Origin: an uncultured Bacteroidales bacterium
Lineage (GTDB): Bacteria > Bacteroidota > Bacteroidia > Bacteroidales > UBA932
DNA: 17,237 nucleotides
Assembly: GCA_946184255.1 (NCBI GenBank)
Contig: CAMHFA010000004.1
Span: 1 to 17,237, forward strand
Direction of reading: 5' to 3'
The translations under genes and the position numbers were made by a program. The notes under the pieces are model-generated. The model saw nothing but the letters and a program-made list of their open reading frames with translations, searched no databases and had not been told where the DNA came from. How positions within the stretch are numbered: the first letter of the stretch is position 1; each line of letters opens with the position of its first letter. Below are positions 1-7,555 of the stretch, one piece after another.

Positions 1-35
1 AGAAAATTGATTTATGAAATGCAATATAATATTTG

Positions 36-43
36 TAATTTTG
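36..43 (+). promoter_or_regulatory. Possible -7 promoter element (TAATTTTG) before nrnA
   Basis: An exact match to the Bacteroidota -7 consensus TAnnTTTG lies 9 bases before the preferred nrnA start at 53. No TTG at the usual -33 spacing is visible (the nearest, at 7-9, is too far). If it is used, the ATG at 14 would lie upstream of the transcript and only the 53 start would be possible. Weak, because such 8-mers arise by chance in AT-rich DNA and the window starts just upstream. Confidence 0.3.
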
Positions 44-52
44 CTGCTGCAA

Positions 53-1090
53 ATGGACAAGATCGCATTACTTGACACCCTGATTTCCGAGGCTTCATGC
101 ATCTCGGCCTCTGTGCACATCCATCCAGACGGGGATGCGCTCGGCAGTGGCCTTGCCCTTACAAGCTATCTGAAGTCCTGCCGTGGAAAGGATGCCGTAC
201 TGCTTGTTCCAGACCCTGTTCCTGACTCCCTTTCATTCATGCTCAAGGATTATAGCGAGGGGGATGTAATCGTGGCTGCGACTGCTCCAGAAAAGGCTTT
301 TGAACGGATTCAGGAGAGCGACCTGCTCTTCTGCCTGGATTGCAGTTCATTCACCAGGGCGGGTGATTTGATGGAACCATATCTGCGGAATTCATCCGCA
401 CGAAAGGTCATCATCGACCACCATCTCAATCCGGAGCAGGATTCTTTCGAATTGGTTTTTTCCGAAACGGAAATCTCATCAGCATGCGAACTTCTCTACC
501 GTATCCTAAAGGAAATGCCAGAGATTGGGGGTATTACAGAAAAACTCCCAAGACCTTGCCTGGACTCATTGCTGACCGGGATGACCACGGACACCAACAA
601 TTTCGCCAATTCAGTCTTCCCTTCAACCCTCTCAATGGCATCGGAACTGATAGCTGCCGGTGTGGACAGGGACAGAATCCTGTCCGAATTGTACAACTGC
701 TACAGAGAGAACAGGCTGAGACTGATGGGATATCTTCTGAACGAGAACATGGAAATCACTCCTGAAGGAGTTGCTCTAATGATAATCAACAAGGATATCC
801 AGGGACGGTTCGACTTCAGACAAGGAGAAAGCGAGGGATTTGTCAACCTCCCTCTTGCGATCAAAGAGGTCAGGATGAGCATTCTTCTTACCGAAGAGGA
901 CGAACGCTTCCGGGTGTCGATCAGGTCCAAGGCCGGCACATCGGCAAACAAGTGTGCCATGCGGTACTTCAACGGAGGCGGCCATGAGATGGCTGCTGGA
1001 GGAAAATTGTTCTTCCCCGAAAATATCCCCTCTCCAAAAGACGCAAAGGCATACATATTGAAGGTATCTGAAGAGTTTTTCGCAAAATGA
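53..1090 (+). CDS. nrnA: DHH/DHHA1 phosphoesterase, NrnA-type oligoribonuclease / pAp phosphatase
   Basis: NrnA-family proteins degrade 2-5 nt RNA fragments and dephosphorylate 3'-phosphoadenosine 5'-phosphate in the cytoplasm, using two metal ions. Numbered from the ATG at 53 (345 aa, the usual family length), motif I is HIHPDGDALGS (22-32), motif II is LDCSS with D96, motif III is D122-H123-H124, motif IV is TGMTTDT with D180, and the C-terminal DHHA1 motif GGGHEMAAGG starts near 308. All metal-binding residues are present. An in-frame ATG at 14 would add 13 hydrophobic residues; I prefer 53 because motif I then sits about 20 residues from the N-terminus, as in the family. The stop overlaps the next gene by ATGA (1087-1090), so the two are probably translationally coupled. 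Family assignment is firm; the exact substrate is inferred. Confidence 0.9.
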   Translation: MDKIALLDTLISEASCISASVHIHPDGDALGSGLALTSYLKSCRGKDAVLLVPDPVPDSLSFMLKDYSEGDVIVAATAPEKAFERIQESDLLFCLDCSSFTRAGDLMEPYLRNSSARKVIIDHHLNPEQDSFELVFSETEISSACELLYRILKEMPEIGGITEKLPRPCLDSLLTGMTTDTNNFANSVFPSTLSMASELIAAGVDRDRILSELYNCYRENRLRLMGYLLNENMEITPEGVALMIINKDIQGRFDFRQGESEGFVNLPLAIKEVRMSILLTEEDERFRVSIRSKAGTSANKCAMRYFNGGGHEMAAGGKLFFPENIPSPKDAKAYILKVSEEFFAK

Positions 1091-1635
1091 ACAGAACGAC
1101 TCAAATATTGATGGCCGTGCTGCTGGTATTTGCCGCTTCCTGTGGCAAGAAACAGATGGAGACCACTTATGACAGGCAGGAATCCAACATTGAAGCCATT
1201 GTGGGGTCCTTGACCAAATCGAACCCTGACGCCACCACCGAGTACAACAACGGCACCGTCAAGGTAACAGTTGTACATGGGGATGGGGAAGCTTTGGAAG
1301 AGGGTGGCGCCGTTTCATTCTACTATGCAGGATTCTTCATTTCCAGTTCGAGACTTTCCAACAGCAATCTCTTCGCCACCAACTACGACACTTTCGCTAA
1401 TTCTGCAGGATGGGCAGTCACAGACAGTTCCTCCTTCACTATCAGTACTATCAAGCTTGGAGAAGACAACCTGGTCGAAGGTCTTAGGAACGGACTCATA
1501 GGAGTGAAGGGAGGTGACGAATGCTATGTGATGTTCAGTGGGAAGCATGGTTTCGGGAAAAAGAAAATAACCAGCATCCCCTCTAATTCAGCATTGGCCT
1601 ACCGTTTGTGGATCAAGAGCGTCAGCAACAATTAA
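1087..1635 (+). CDS. FKBP-like peptidyl-prolyl isomerase lipoprotein (single domain)
   Basis: A 182-aa exported lipoprotein with signal peptide 1-18 and lipobox AASC, giving Cys19 as the lipidated residue. The C-terminal ~110 residues follow the FKBP pattern: a beta strand with VSFYYAGF, then LGEDNLVEGLRNGLIGVKGG (the central helix region), then a loop with HGFGKK and the closing SIPSNSALAYRLWIKSV. The position of the conserved pocket Trp of FKBP12 (W59) appears to be Leu (VEGL), so isomerase activity may be weak and a chaperone or binding role is possible. It starts inside the nrnA stop codon and lies 16 bases before a second FKBP-like lipoprotein, which suggests the two act together in the periplasm or at a membrane. 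Fold confidence is good; activity is uncertain. Confidence 0.8.
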   Translation: MNRTTQILMAVLLVFAASCGKKQMETTYDRQESNIEAIVGSLTKSNPDATTEYNNGTVKVTVVHGDGEALEEGGAVSFYYAGFFISSSRLSNSNLFATNYDTFANSAGWAVTDSSSFTISTIKLGEDNLVEGLRNGLIGVKGGDECYVMFSGKHGFGKKKITSIPSNSALAYRLWIKSVSNN

Positions 1636-1651
1636 TCGGAATTCAATTATC

Positions 1652-2695
1652 ATGAACATATCTGTAAAAAAGATCATCCTGACTGGGGGCATAATTGCTC
1701 TCATCGCCGGTTGTGCCAAGGAAGTGTCTGTTGACACAAGCCACATGTCAAAAGAGTATTTCGACGCCTGGATGAGCGTCAACTATCCAGGGGCAACCCC
1801 TTCCGGGCTTGGGGTCTACATAATAGATGACACTCCTGGAAACGGTCCGGCAATTACCGACAATGACTTCATTATCTTCGCAGACTACACTTCCACGGAC
1901 ATGGAAGGGAACGTCAACAGCACAACCCAGGAGAAACTTTCCCAGCAACTCGGGACATATAGCGCCGCGAACTATTATGGAGCCGATATCATAGTGAACG
2001 ACAGGTCATACACCGAAACCGGAGTCCTGGAAATGATCAAGGGGATGAAAGTTGGAGGCAAGAGAACCGCTATCATCCCCAGTTGGCTTTACGTTGTGAA
2101 CGACTTTGACACGGAAGACAAGTACATAAAGGCTAATGGTGGGTCCACTACTATTTTCACCATAAGCATTGTCGATAAGGCTGCAGAGATTGTGGATTGG
2201 GAGATCGATACCCTGAAGAGATATGTGGCCAAAAACCTGAACATGAATCCTGCAGATTCCGTCAAGTTCGGTTTCTACAGCAAGACACTGGTTCAACCAA
2301 CTGACACAGCCACTTTCCCGAGCGATACAAACTTCTACATCAATTACACAGGCCGCCTCCTCAATGGACACGTGTTTGACACTACTATCGAAGACACTGC
2401 CAAAGTCCATGGTATTTATTCAGCATCCAAGACCTATGGACCGATGTACGTATCGATGTCCCCTGAAACAAAGAATATTACGATATCGGCAAATTCATCC
2501 GAGTCCGGCAGCACAACGATAGATGGTTTTTCTTTCTGTCTTTCCAGGATGCGTCCCATGGAGAAAGTTATCTGCGCCTTCTACTCTACCCTTGGCTATG
2601 GCTACAGCGGGAGCGGGTCGTCCATTCCCAAGTACGCTCCTTTGGTGTTCGAGATAGAAGCTGTTGAAACCCCTAAGGACGAATTATTATTATAA
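1652..2695 (+). CDS. Tandem FKBP-like lipoprotein (two FKBP-type domains)
   Basis: A 347-aa lipoprotein with signal peptide 1-20 and lipobox IAGC (Cys21). Two FKBP-like halves are visible. The first (about 60-180) has DFIIFADYTSTDMEG and a strong central segment GVLEMIKGMKVGGKRTAIIPSWL. The second (about 205-340) has NFYINYTGRLLNGHVFDTT, the classic FKBP Tyr and Phe-Asp motif, and ends in STLGYGYSGSGSSIPKYAPLVFEIEAV, matching the C-terminal FKBP signature (LaYG...IPpysPLvFeVEL). Between them the second half carries a longer insertion than usual, and its helix region is altered (GFSFCLSRMRPMEKV). Similar multi-FKBP lipoproteins in Bacteroidota have roles in periplasmic folding and gliding. The operon position beside a second FKBP lipoprotein supports a folding role; the clients are unknown. 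Confidence 0.8.
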   Translation: MNISVKKIILTGGIIALIAGCAKEVSVDTSHMSKEYFDAWMSVNYPGATPSGLGVYIIDDTPGNGPAITDNDFIIFADYTSTDMEGNVNSTTQEKLSQQLGTYSAANYYGADIIVNDRSYTETGVLEMIKGMKVGGKRTAIIPSWLYVVNDFDTEDKYIKANGGSTTIFTISIVDKAAEIVDWEIDTLKRYVAKNLNMNPADSVKFGFYSKTLVQPTDTATFPSDTNFYINYTGRLLNGHVFDTTIEDTAKVHGIYSASKTYGPMYVSMSPETKNITISANSSESGSTTIDGFSFCLSRMRPMEKVICAFYSTLGYGYSGSGSSIPKYAPLVFEIEAVETPKDELLL

Positions 2696-2698
2696 AAA

Positions 2699-2704
2699 GG
2701 GAGG
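2699..2704 (+). promoter_or_regulatory. Strong Shine-Dalgarno site GGGAGG before the MATE gene
   Basis: GGGAGG sits 7 bases before the ATG at 2712, a near-perfect anti-16S match at ideal spacing. It fixes the start of the MATE gene. It stands out because the other starts in this window have little or no Shine-Dalgarno sequence, as is usual in Bacteroidota. Confidence 0.6.
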
Positions 2705-2711
2705 ATAACAA

Positions 2712-4112
2712 ATGGCCCTTGAGCGCAAAGCTCCCACCGAATTAGGTACCGAGAGTGTAGGAAAACTCTTGAAGAAATACGCGGTCCCTGGCATCATCGC
2801 CATGACCGCGTCTTCTTTGTACAATATGGTGGACAGCATATTCATCGGTCATATCCCCGATGTCGGCTCCCTGGCCCTTGCCGGTCTGGCTGTGACCTTC
2901 CCCTTGATGAACCTCAGTGCTGCCCTTGGCACTCTTGTGGGTGTTGGTGCAGCCACTCTTACTTCAGTCCTTCTTGGCCAGAAGAACTATGATGCCGCCA
3001 ACAAAGTTCTTGCGAACGACATAAGCCTCAACTGCATCACCGGAGTCATTTTCGCGGTTCTCTGTCTGGTGTTCATCAACCCCATCCTCTACTTTTTCGG
3101 TGCCAGTGACAATACTCTCGTTTTCGCCAGGGAGTACATGCAGATAATCCTGGTCGGAAATGTGATCACCCATCTGTACTTCGGTCTGAACGCGCTTTTG
3201 AGGTCTTCTGGGAATCCGAGGCTGGCGATGCGCCTGACTCTTTTCACGGTTATTTGCAATACCATCCTGGACCCTATTTTCATCTTCGTACTTGGTCTGG
3301 GAATCCGTGGAGCAGCTATCGCAACCGTCCTATGCCAGGCGATAGCACTGTCTTACTCCCTGCGCTATTTCAAGCGAAAGGATAATGTCCCGCATCTCCC
3401 TAAAAGAGTATTCTCGCTTGACTGGAGGATCGCAAAGGATTCCTTGTCCATAGGCATGGGACCGTTCCTTATGAATTCGGCATCATGCATCGTGACCATG
3501 TTCATCAACCAGCAGCTCCTTCGCTACGGTGGCGACCTCGCAATCGGAGCCTATGGGATCGCGAACAGGATCAATTTCATGTTCATAATGGTCGTGATGG
3601 GATTCAATCAGGGAATGCAACCCATTGCAGGATACAATTTTGGCGCGTTGAAGTATTCAAGAGTCAGGAAAATCTTCAAACTGACCGCATTGTGGGCAAC
3701 CTTTGTATGTGTGTTCTGGTTCATAGCTTCGGAGCTTTTCCCAGGAGTGATGGTTTCTATCTTTACCAGTGACATGTCACTCAAGGAGATGGCGGACAAA
3801 GGACTCAGGATCATGAATCCCCTTGTGCTGATAGTGGGATGGCAGATGGTGTCAACCAACTTTTTCCAGAGCCTGGGCATGGTGAAGAAATCCATATTCC
3901 TTTCACTCAGCCGACAGCTCCTGTATCTGGTACCTCTGATCTACATATTACCCTCTTCTATGGGCATCAATGGAGTGTTCCTTGCTTTCCCCTGCTCTGA
4001 CCTCCTTGCATGCATCACCACTTTAATATTGATACACAACCTGTTCCGAAAGTTCGACAAACTTGAGGACGGTGACGAACCTACAATTCTTGGAAGCAAC
4101 ATTAAAAGATAA
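2712..4112 (+). CDS. MATE family multidrug/metabolite efflux transporter
   Basis: A 466-aa very hydrophobic protein with the two-fold MatE repeat: repeat one from about residue 20 (KYAVPGIIAMTASSLYNMVD) to 230, repeat two from about 248 (MGPFLMNSASCIVTMFIN) to 435. The family motif region DSIFIGH...LALAGLAVTFPL in the first repeat and AYGIANRINFMF...GFNQGMQPIAGYNFGA in the second are typical of the DinF/NorM-like branch, and 12 membrane segments are expected. MATE proteins export cationic compounds or metabolites using Na+ or H+ gradients; the substrate cannot be told from sequence. It follows the FKBP genes by 16 bases and has a strong Shine-Dalgarno site. The next gene, a kinase-like protein, starts 5 bases after its stop, so the two are probably expressed together. 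Confidence 0.88.
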   Translation: MALERKAPTELGTESVGKLLKKYAVPGIIAMTASSLYNMVDSIFIGHIPDVGSLALAGLAVTFPLMNLSAALGTLVGVGAATLTSVLLGQKNYDAANKVLANDISLNCITGVIFAVLCLVFINPILYFFGASDNTLVFAREYMQIILVGNVITHLYFGLNALLRSSGNPRLAMRLTLFTVICNTILDPIFIFVLGLGIRGAAIATVLCQAIALSYSLRYFKRKDNVPHLPKRVFSLDWRIAKDSLSIGMGPFLMNSASCIVTMFINQQLLRYGGDLAIGAYGIANRINFMFIMVVMGFNQGMQPIAGYNFGALKYSRVRKIFKLTALWATFVCVFWFIASELFPGVMVSIFTSDMSLKEMADKGLRIMNPLVLIVGWQMVSTNFFQSLGMVKKSIFLSLSRQLLYLVPLIYILPSSMGINGVFLAFPCSDLLACITTLILIHNLFRKFDKLEDGDEPTILGSNIKR

Positions 4113-4117
4113 GATAA

Positions 4118-4732
4118 ATGGATGCAAACAACATAATAATCAACATCGGACGCCAGTTCGGAAGTGGAGGCAAAGAGGTTGCGATGAAGATCGGCGAAAA
4201 ACTGGGCATCAACGTCTATGACAATGAACTGATCTCAAAAGCTGCGGAGGAAAGTGGCTTCAGCAAGGAACTTTTCGAACGAAGCGATGAAAGGAGGAGT
4301 ATGTTCAACATTTCTTCATTCTTCGGTGCCGGCAGGTTCGGAAGTGCCCAGAATTACGTGGGTGACAACGAGCTTTTCAAGATCCAAAGTGAAGTAATCA
4401 GAGGAATAGCAGAAAAGGGCTCTGCTATCTTTGTAGGTCGGTGCTCGAACTACATCCTCAGGGATCTCAAATGCCTTGACGCCTTTATCTCTGCTCCCAT
4501 GGGAGAAAGGGTAAAAAGGGTGATCGAGAGGACAGGACTTGAAGAAGAGGCGGCAATTGCCAGGATCGAACGTCAGGACAGGACACGCCAGACCTACTAT
4601 AACTTTTTCACATTCGGCAACTGGGGAGCTGCTTCGGACTATGACCTGTGCGTGGATTCCTCGATACTCGGAATAGACGGTACGGCGGATTTCATTATTG
4701 ATTTCGGCAGGAAGGCTGGACTTATCGGATAA
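4118..4732 (+). CDS. Cytidylate kinase-like protein
   Basis: A 204-aa cytoplasmic P-loop protein of the 'cytidylate kinase-like' family (Cytidylate_kin2). The N-terminal loop is IGRQFGSGGKE (10-20), with Lys19 in the Walker A lysine position but Glu where canonical kinases have Ser/Thr; this G-S-G-G-[KR]-E form is characteristic of the family rather than damage. Further typical parts are NVYDNELISKAAEESGFS near residue 32, GSAIFVGRCSNYIL near 105, and R-rich segments ERVKRVIERTGL and RIERQDRTRQTYYNFF, which resemble the lid/NMP-kinase core. A nucleoside-monophosphate kinase role is suggested by the fold; the real substrate is not established for this family. It lies 5 bases after the MATE gene and 11 bases before the serine hydrolase. 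Confidence 0.8.
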   Translation: MDANNIIINIGRQFGSGGKEVAMKIGEKLGINVYDNELISKAAEESGFSKELFERSDERRSMFNISSFFGAGRFGSAQNYVGDNELFKIQSEVIRGIAEKGSAIFVGRCSNYILRDLKCLDAFISAPMGERVKRVIERTGLEEEAAIARIERQDRTRQTYYNFFTFGNWGAASDYDLCVDSSILGIDGTADFIIDFGRKAGLIG

Positions 4733-4743
4733 AAACAGATCTA

Positions 4744-6039
4744 ATGCGGTTAGACATCTCCAGGAAAGGTAAGATCGCAGCGGCTGCTCTGGCCGTTGTC
4801 GCAATCACAATGGTAGCCCTGGCATCGACCTCCAGAAAGAAGGGTCACGAAGAAGTGACGAAGATTCCCATCAACCTCAACGCGACCCTGGTCAACGAAA
4901 TGTCAGACACCTCTGTCCTGACAGGTTTCGACAACCAGGTCAACAACTACATGACCCAATGGGGGCTGAAGGGTGTTTCCCTGTCGGTTATGCGGAACGA
5001 CTCCCTTCTCTTCGCCAAAGGTTACGGTGTCGCCGACTCCAAACAACCGATGCAACCAGGCAACATCCTCAGGATGGCTTCCGTATCGAAGCTAGTCACA
5101 GCTGTCGGTATCATGGTGTTGGAAGAAAAGGGACTGCTGACTCTCGACGACCAGGTCTTCGGTCCAGGAGGTATCCTGGATGATTCCCTGTATAATGCGG
5201 CGATAAAGGACCCACTGTACTACAAGATCACTGTCGAAGACCTCCTCAGACATAAAGCCGGTTTTTCGAAGAAAGGCGGGGACCCTATGTTCTCCACCAG
5301 ATGGATCATGCTCCAGAACCATTGGAAGACCGTTCCTACGAAGGAGCAGCTTACAGTTGTACAGCTCCAAAGACCCCTTGCTTTCGAGCCGGGGACATGG
5401 CAGGATTACTCCAATTTCGGTTACCTCGCCCTGTCCATGGTCATAGAAAAGATAAGCGGGATGTCCTACGAAGACTTCATTCAGGAGAAAGTCCTTCATC
5501 CTGCCGGATGCGTAGGGTTCAAGCTGGGAGGTAACTACTATGTGGACAAGTACCCCGAAGAAGTGAGATACTACGTCCAGAAGGATGACGAACCTGCCGA
5601 GGAATTCAATAACAGCGGACGCAAGGTTCCCCGCTGTTACGGGGGCAATAACATCGAAGGACTCCTGGGAGCAGGAGCATGGGTTGGATCCACTCCGGAA
5701 CTCGCACTCCTGGTTGCTTCCATAGACGGAAAGTCCGAAGTCCCGGACATCATCACCAAGGAAAGCGTGGATGCGATGACTGAATATTTTGACCCGGATA
5801 CCTTCTCCCTCGGCTGGAACGACACCAAGCCAACCGGAGAATGGACACGCACCGGCACCTTCGCAGGTACAAGTGCTCTGGTAAAATACTTCCCGGACGG
5901 AGAATGCTGGATCTTTATCACCAATACCAGCACCTACAAGGGTCCCGCACTCGCCAAACACACTACCGAACTCTTCGAGACCCTCCGCGCCCGCTACTCG
6001 GACAAGTTCCCCAAGAGAAATATGTTCTACGCAGAGTAA
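4744..6039 (+). CDS. Membrane-anchored serine hydrolase, beta-lactamase/PBP family (class C-like)
   Basis: A 431-aa protein with one N-terminal hydrophobic segment (about 10-28, KIAAAALAVVAITMVALAS) preceded by basic residues and with no lipobox, so it is either secreted or anchored facing the periplasm. The active-site serine motif is S113-V-S-K116 (in RMASVSKLVTA), the second motif is Y222-S-N224, and the third is R369-T-G371 where the family usually has KTG or HTG. The region EDLLRHKAGF (165-174) is the familiar 'LLtHtSGl' segment with Lys-Ala in place of Thr-Ser. Members include esterases, D-aminopeptidases, D,D-peptidases and class C beta-lactamases, so neither peptidoglycan nor beta-lactam action should be assumed. 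It closes the tightly spaced run that starts with nrnA. Confidence 0.85.
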   Translation: MRLDISRKGKIAAAALAVVAITMVALASTSRKKGHEEVTKIPINLNATLVNEMSDTSVLTGFDNQVNNYMTQWGLKGVSLSVMRNDSLLFAKGYGVADSKQPMQPGNILRMASVSKLVTAVGIMVLEEKGLLTLDDQVFGPGGILDDSLYNAAIKDPLYYKITVEDLLRHKAGFSKKGGDPMFSTRWIMLQNHWKTVPTKEQLTVVQLQRPLAFEPGTWQDYSNFGYLALSMVIEKISGMSYEDFIQEKVLHPAGCVGFKLGGNYYVDKYPEEVRYYVQKDDEPAEEFNNSGRKVPRCYGGNNIEGLLGAGAWVGSTPELALLVASIDGKSEVPDIITKESVDAMTEYFDPDTFSLGWNDTKPTGEWTRTGTFAGTSALVKYFPDGECWIFITNTSTYKGPALAKHTTELFETLRARYSDKFPKRNMFYAE

Positions 6040-6083
6040 TTATCAAGACGTATTTACTGAAATGCAGTGTTATTAAGATGTAT
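6040..6083 (+). repeat. Imperfect 14-nt direct repeat before the small lipoprotein
   Basis: TTATCAAGACGTAT (6040-6053) and TTATTAAGATGTAT (6070-6083) match at 12 of 14 positions and start exactly 30 bases apart. The second copy runs into the ATG at 6082. It could be a binding site pair or a small duplication; chance cannot be excluded. Confidence 0.3.
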
Positions 6084-6570
6084 GGACAAACTTGGTAAGC
6101 ATATATTCAAGGTAATGGGAGTCTTCCTTCTTGGGATCCTGGGCTTTCCATCATGCAGCAAGGAGGAACCGGATCCCATGAAATTGCGATTTGATCCCGG
6201 TGCGATGATGACTGCCTATGGGGTCCCGACAGCCAAGTATAAAGTGTCCGGCAAGGTTTTTACTAACTCAGGGAAGCCGATAGCGGGCATAAAGGTGGAT
6301 GTTTCGTTCTCATCAGGTTGGTTATATGACTTTGATGGAAAGCCCACGACGATCCTCACGACGTCCGACGGTTCTTTCTCGGCAGACTTTAGGAACTATC
6401 CACGGGACAACGTGACAATTACTTTTACTGATGTGGACGGTGAGAAGAATCAAGGCGATTTTCAGACCCAGTCTATCACCGTCTCCCCGAAACAGGTCGG
6501 ACAGGGTGATGGGGTTTGGTTCAAAGGGACCTACTCAATATCCACCACGGTCAGGATGGACAAGAAATAA
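6082..6570 (+). CDS. Radical SAM-associated putative lipoprotein (carboxypeptidase-regulatory-like fold)
   Basis: A 162-aa lipoprotein: signal segment 1-24 and lipobox-like GFPSC with Cys25, followed by charged SKEEPDP. The start ATG at 6082 is preferred over an upstream in-frame GTG at 6067 because it gives a normal-length signal peptide. After the anchor comes AYGVPTAKYKVSGKVFTNSGKPIAGIKVDV, the hallmark of the Bacteroidota family called 'radical SAM-associated putative lipoprotein', then a TTSDGSFSADF strand, TFTDVDGEKNQGDF and a closing GDGVWFKGTYS region. The folded part resembles a transthyretin-like carboxypeptidase-regulatory beta-sandwich. In that family a radical SAM/SPASM protein is usually nearby; none is seen here within about 6 kb upstream or 10 kb downstream. 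It may be co-transcribed with the genes before it (42-base gap) and ends at a strong terminator. Function unknown. Confidence 0.75.
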   Translation: MDKLGKHIFKVMGVFLLGILGFPSCSKEEPDPMKLRFDPGAMMTAYGVPTAKYKVSGKVFTNSGKPIAGIKVDVSFSSGWLYDFDGKPTTILTTSDGSFSADFRNYPRDNVTITFTDVDGEKNQGDFQTQSITVSPKQVGQGDGVWFKGTYSISTTVRMDKK

Positions 6571-6607
6571 AGAAACAGAAGGTGGGTCTCCCCCACCTTC
6601 TGTTTCT
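6571..6607. terminator. Bidirectional hairpin terminator between convergent genes
   Basis: Perfect 16-bp inverted repeat AGAAACAGAAGGTGGG (6571-6586) and CCCACCTTCTGTTTCT (6592-6607) with a 5-base loop. It begins right after the lipoprotein stop and lies 18 bases beyond the ptb stop. The minus-strand side is followed by T-rich TTTATTTCTT; the plus-strand side is followed by a weaker ATAATTATT. It should stop transcription from both directions. Confidence 0.88.
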
Positions 6608-6625
6608 ATAATTATTCCTGTATGA

Positions 6626-7537
6626 TTATTTGTTGACGAACATCACCGCCTCGGCGATGGAGTTCAGCTTGGTGTCAACGCTGTCTGCACGGCTGGCGAG
6701 GACACAAGGGGCTGTCGTTCCAACCAACATACCTGCCTGGCGGACACCAGTGGCAAGTTTGGAGTTGGTCTTCCAGAAGACATTCGCTGACTCGATGTTC
6801 GGGAACTGGAGGCAGTCGGCGTCTCCGGCAACCGGGCTGACGAGTTTCTTGATCTCCACGGATTCCTGGTCGATTGCGACATCCAGTGCAAGGGGCCCGT
6901 CTGCGACACAACCCTTGATCTGTCCACGGTCGCACATCTTGGCAAGCTGGGCAGCCTCAACACATGCGGGCATTGAATCAAGCATCTGCTCTGAAGCAGC
7001 GATAAAGGCAAGTTTCGGCTTTGCAATGCCGAAGGACTTGGCTACACCCACGAGATAACCTGCGATCTTGACCTTCTGGCGGAAGTCCGGAAGAGGAATG
7101 ACTGCCATGTCAGAGATGAACATGAGCTTGTGGTAATTGGGATTCTCGATCACTCCCACATGACTCAGGACACCCTTCGGAGGAAGAAGTCCGGTCTCCT
7201 TGTTGAGGATTGCGCGAAGGAACTTGTCAGTAGAGCAGAGACCTTTCATAAGGACATCACCCAAACCGTCATGGACCATCTGGACAGCCTTGGCAACAGC
7301 TTTCAGCTCCACCGGCTCATTGACTATTTCGAACTGGGCGACATCGATCCCCAATTTGGTGCAGGTTTCATTGATTAGGTTCTCGTCACCTACAAGGGTA
7401 ACCTTGACGAAACCCATTTCAGAAGCCTTTGCGCAGGCCTCGATAGTGTGCTCATCCACGGCCCAGGCCGCGATCATTCTCTTGCAAATACCCTTTTCCT
7501 TGAGTTCTGCAAAAACGTCTGCGAATTTTGTAATCAT
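6626..7537 (-). CDS. ptb: Phosphate acyltransferase, phosphotransbutyrylase (Ptb) type
   Basis: A 303-aa cytoplasmic enzyme of the phosphate acetyl/butyryltransferase superfamily. It converts acyl-CoA plus phosphate to acyl-phosphate plus CoA, feeding the kinase encoded just upstream. The length (about 300 aa against about 330 for classical Pta) and features such as GDVLMKGLCSTDKFLRAILNKE (residues 112-133), GVLSHVGVIE and ADGPLALDVAIDQES place it nearer the Ptb branch than Pta. It is the second gene of the operon, starting 18 bases after the ackA stop. Pairing of a Ptb-type enzyme with an AckA-type rather than Buk-type kinase leaves the physiological acyl group (acetyl, propionyl or butyryl) open. 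The run ends in the bidirectional terminator at 6571-6607. Confidence 0.85.
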   Translation of the reverse strand: MITKFADVFAELKEKGICKRMIAAWAVDEHTIEACAKASEMGFVKVTLVGDENLINETCTKLGIDVAQFEIVNEPVELKAVAKAVQMVHDGLGDVLMKGLCSTDKFLRAILNKETGLLPPKGVLSHVGVIENPNYHKLMFISDMAVIPLPDFRQKVKIAGYLVGVAKSFGIAKPKLAFIAASEQMLDSMPACVEAAQLAKMCDRGQIKGCVADGPLALDVAIDQESVEIKKLVSPVAGDADCLQFPNIESANVFWKTNSKLATGVRQAGMLVGTTAPCVLASRADSVDTKLNSIAEAVMFVNK

Positions 7538-7555
7538 TGACTATGCGGTTTTGGA

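Noticed and set aside
4146..4180. Walker A loop of the cytidylate-kinase-like protein as degenerate
   Set aside because: The GSGGKE form is normal for this family and does not show loss of function.
5092..5961. Long open frame (289 codons) on the minus strand
   Set aside because: It lies entirely within the serine hydrolase gene, has no recognisable domain, and is explained by the codon bias of the true gene.
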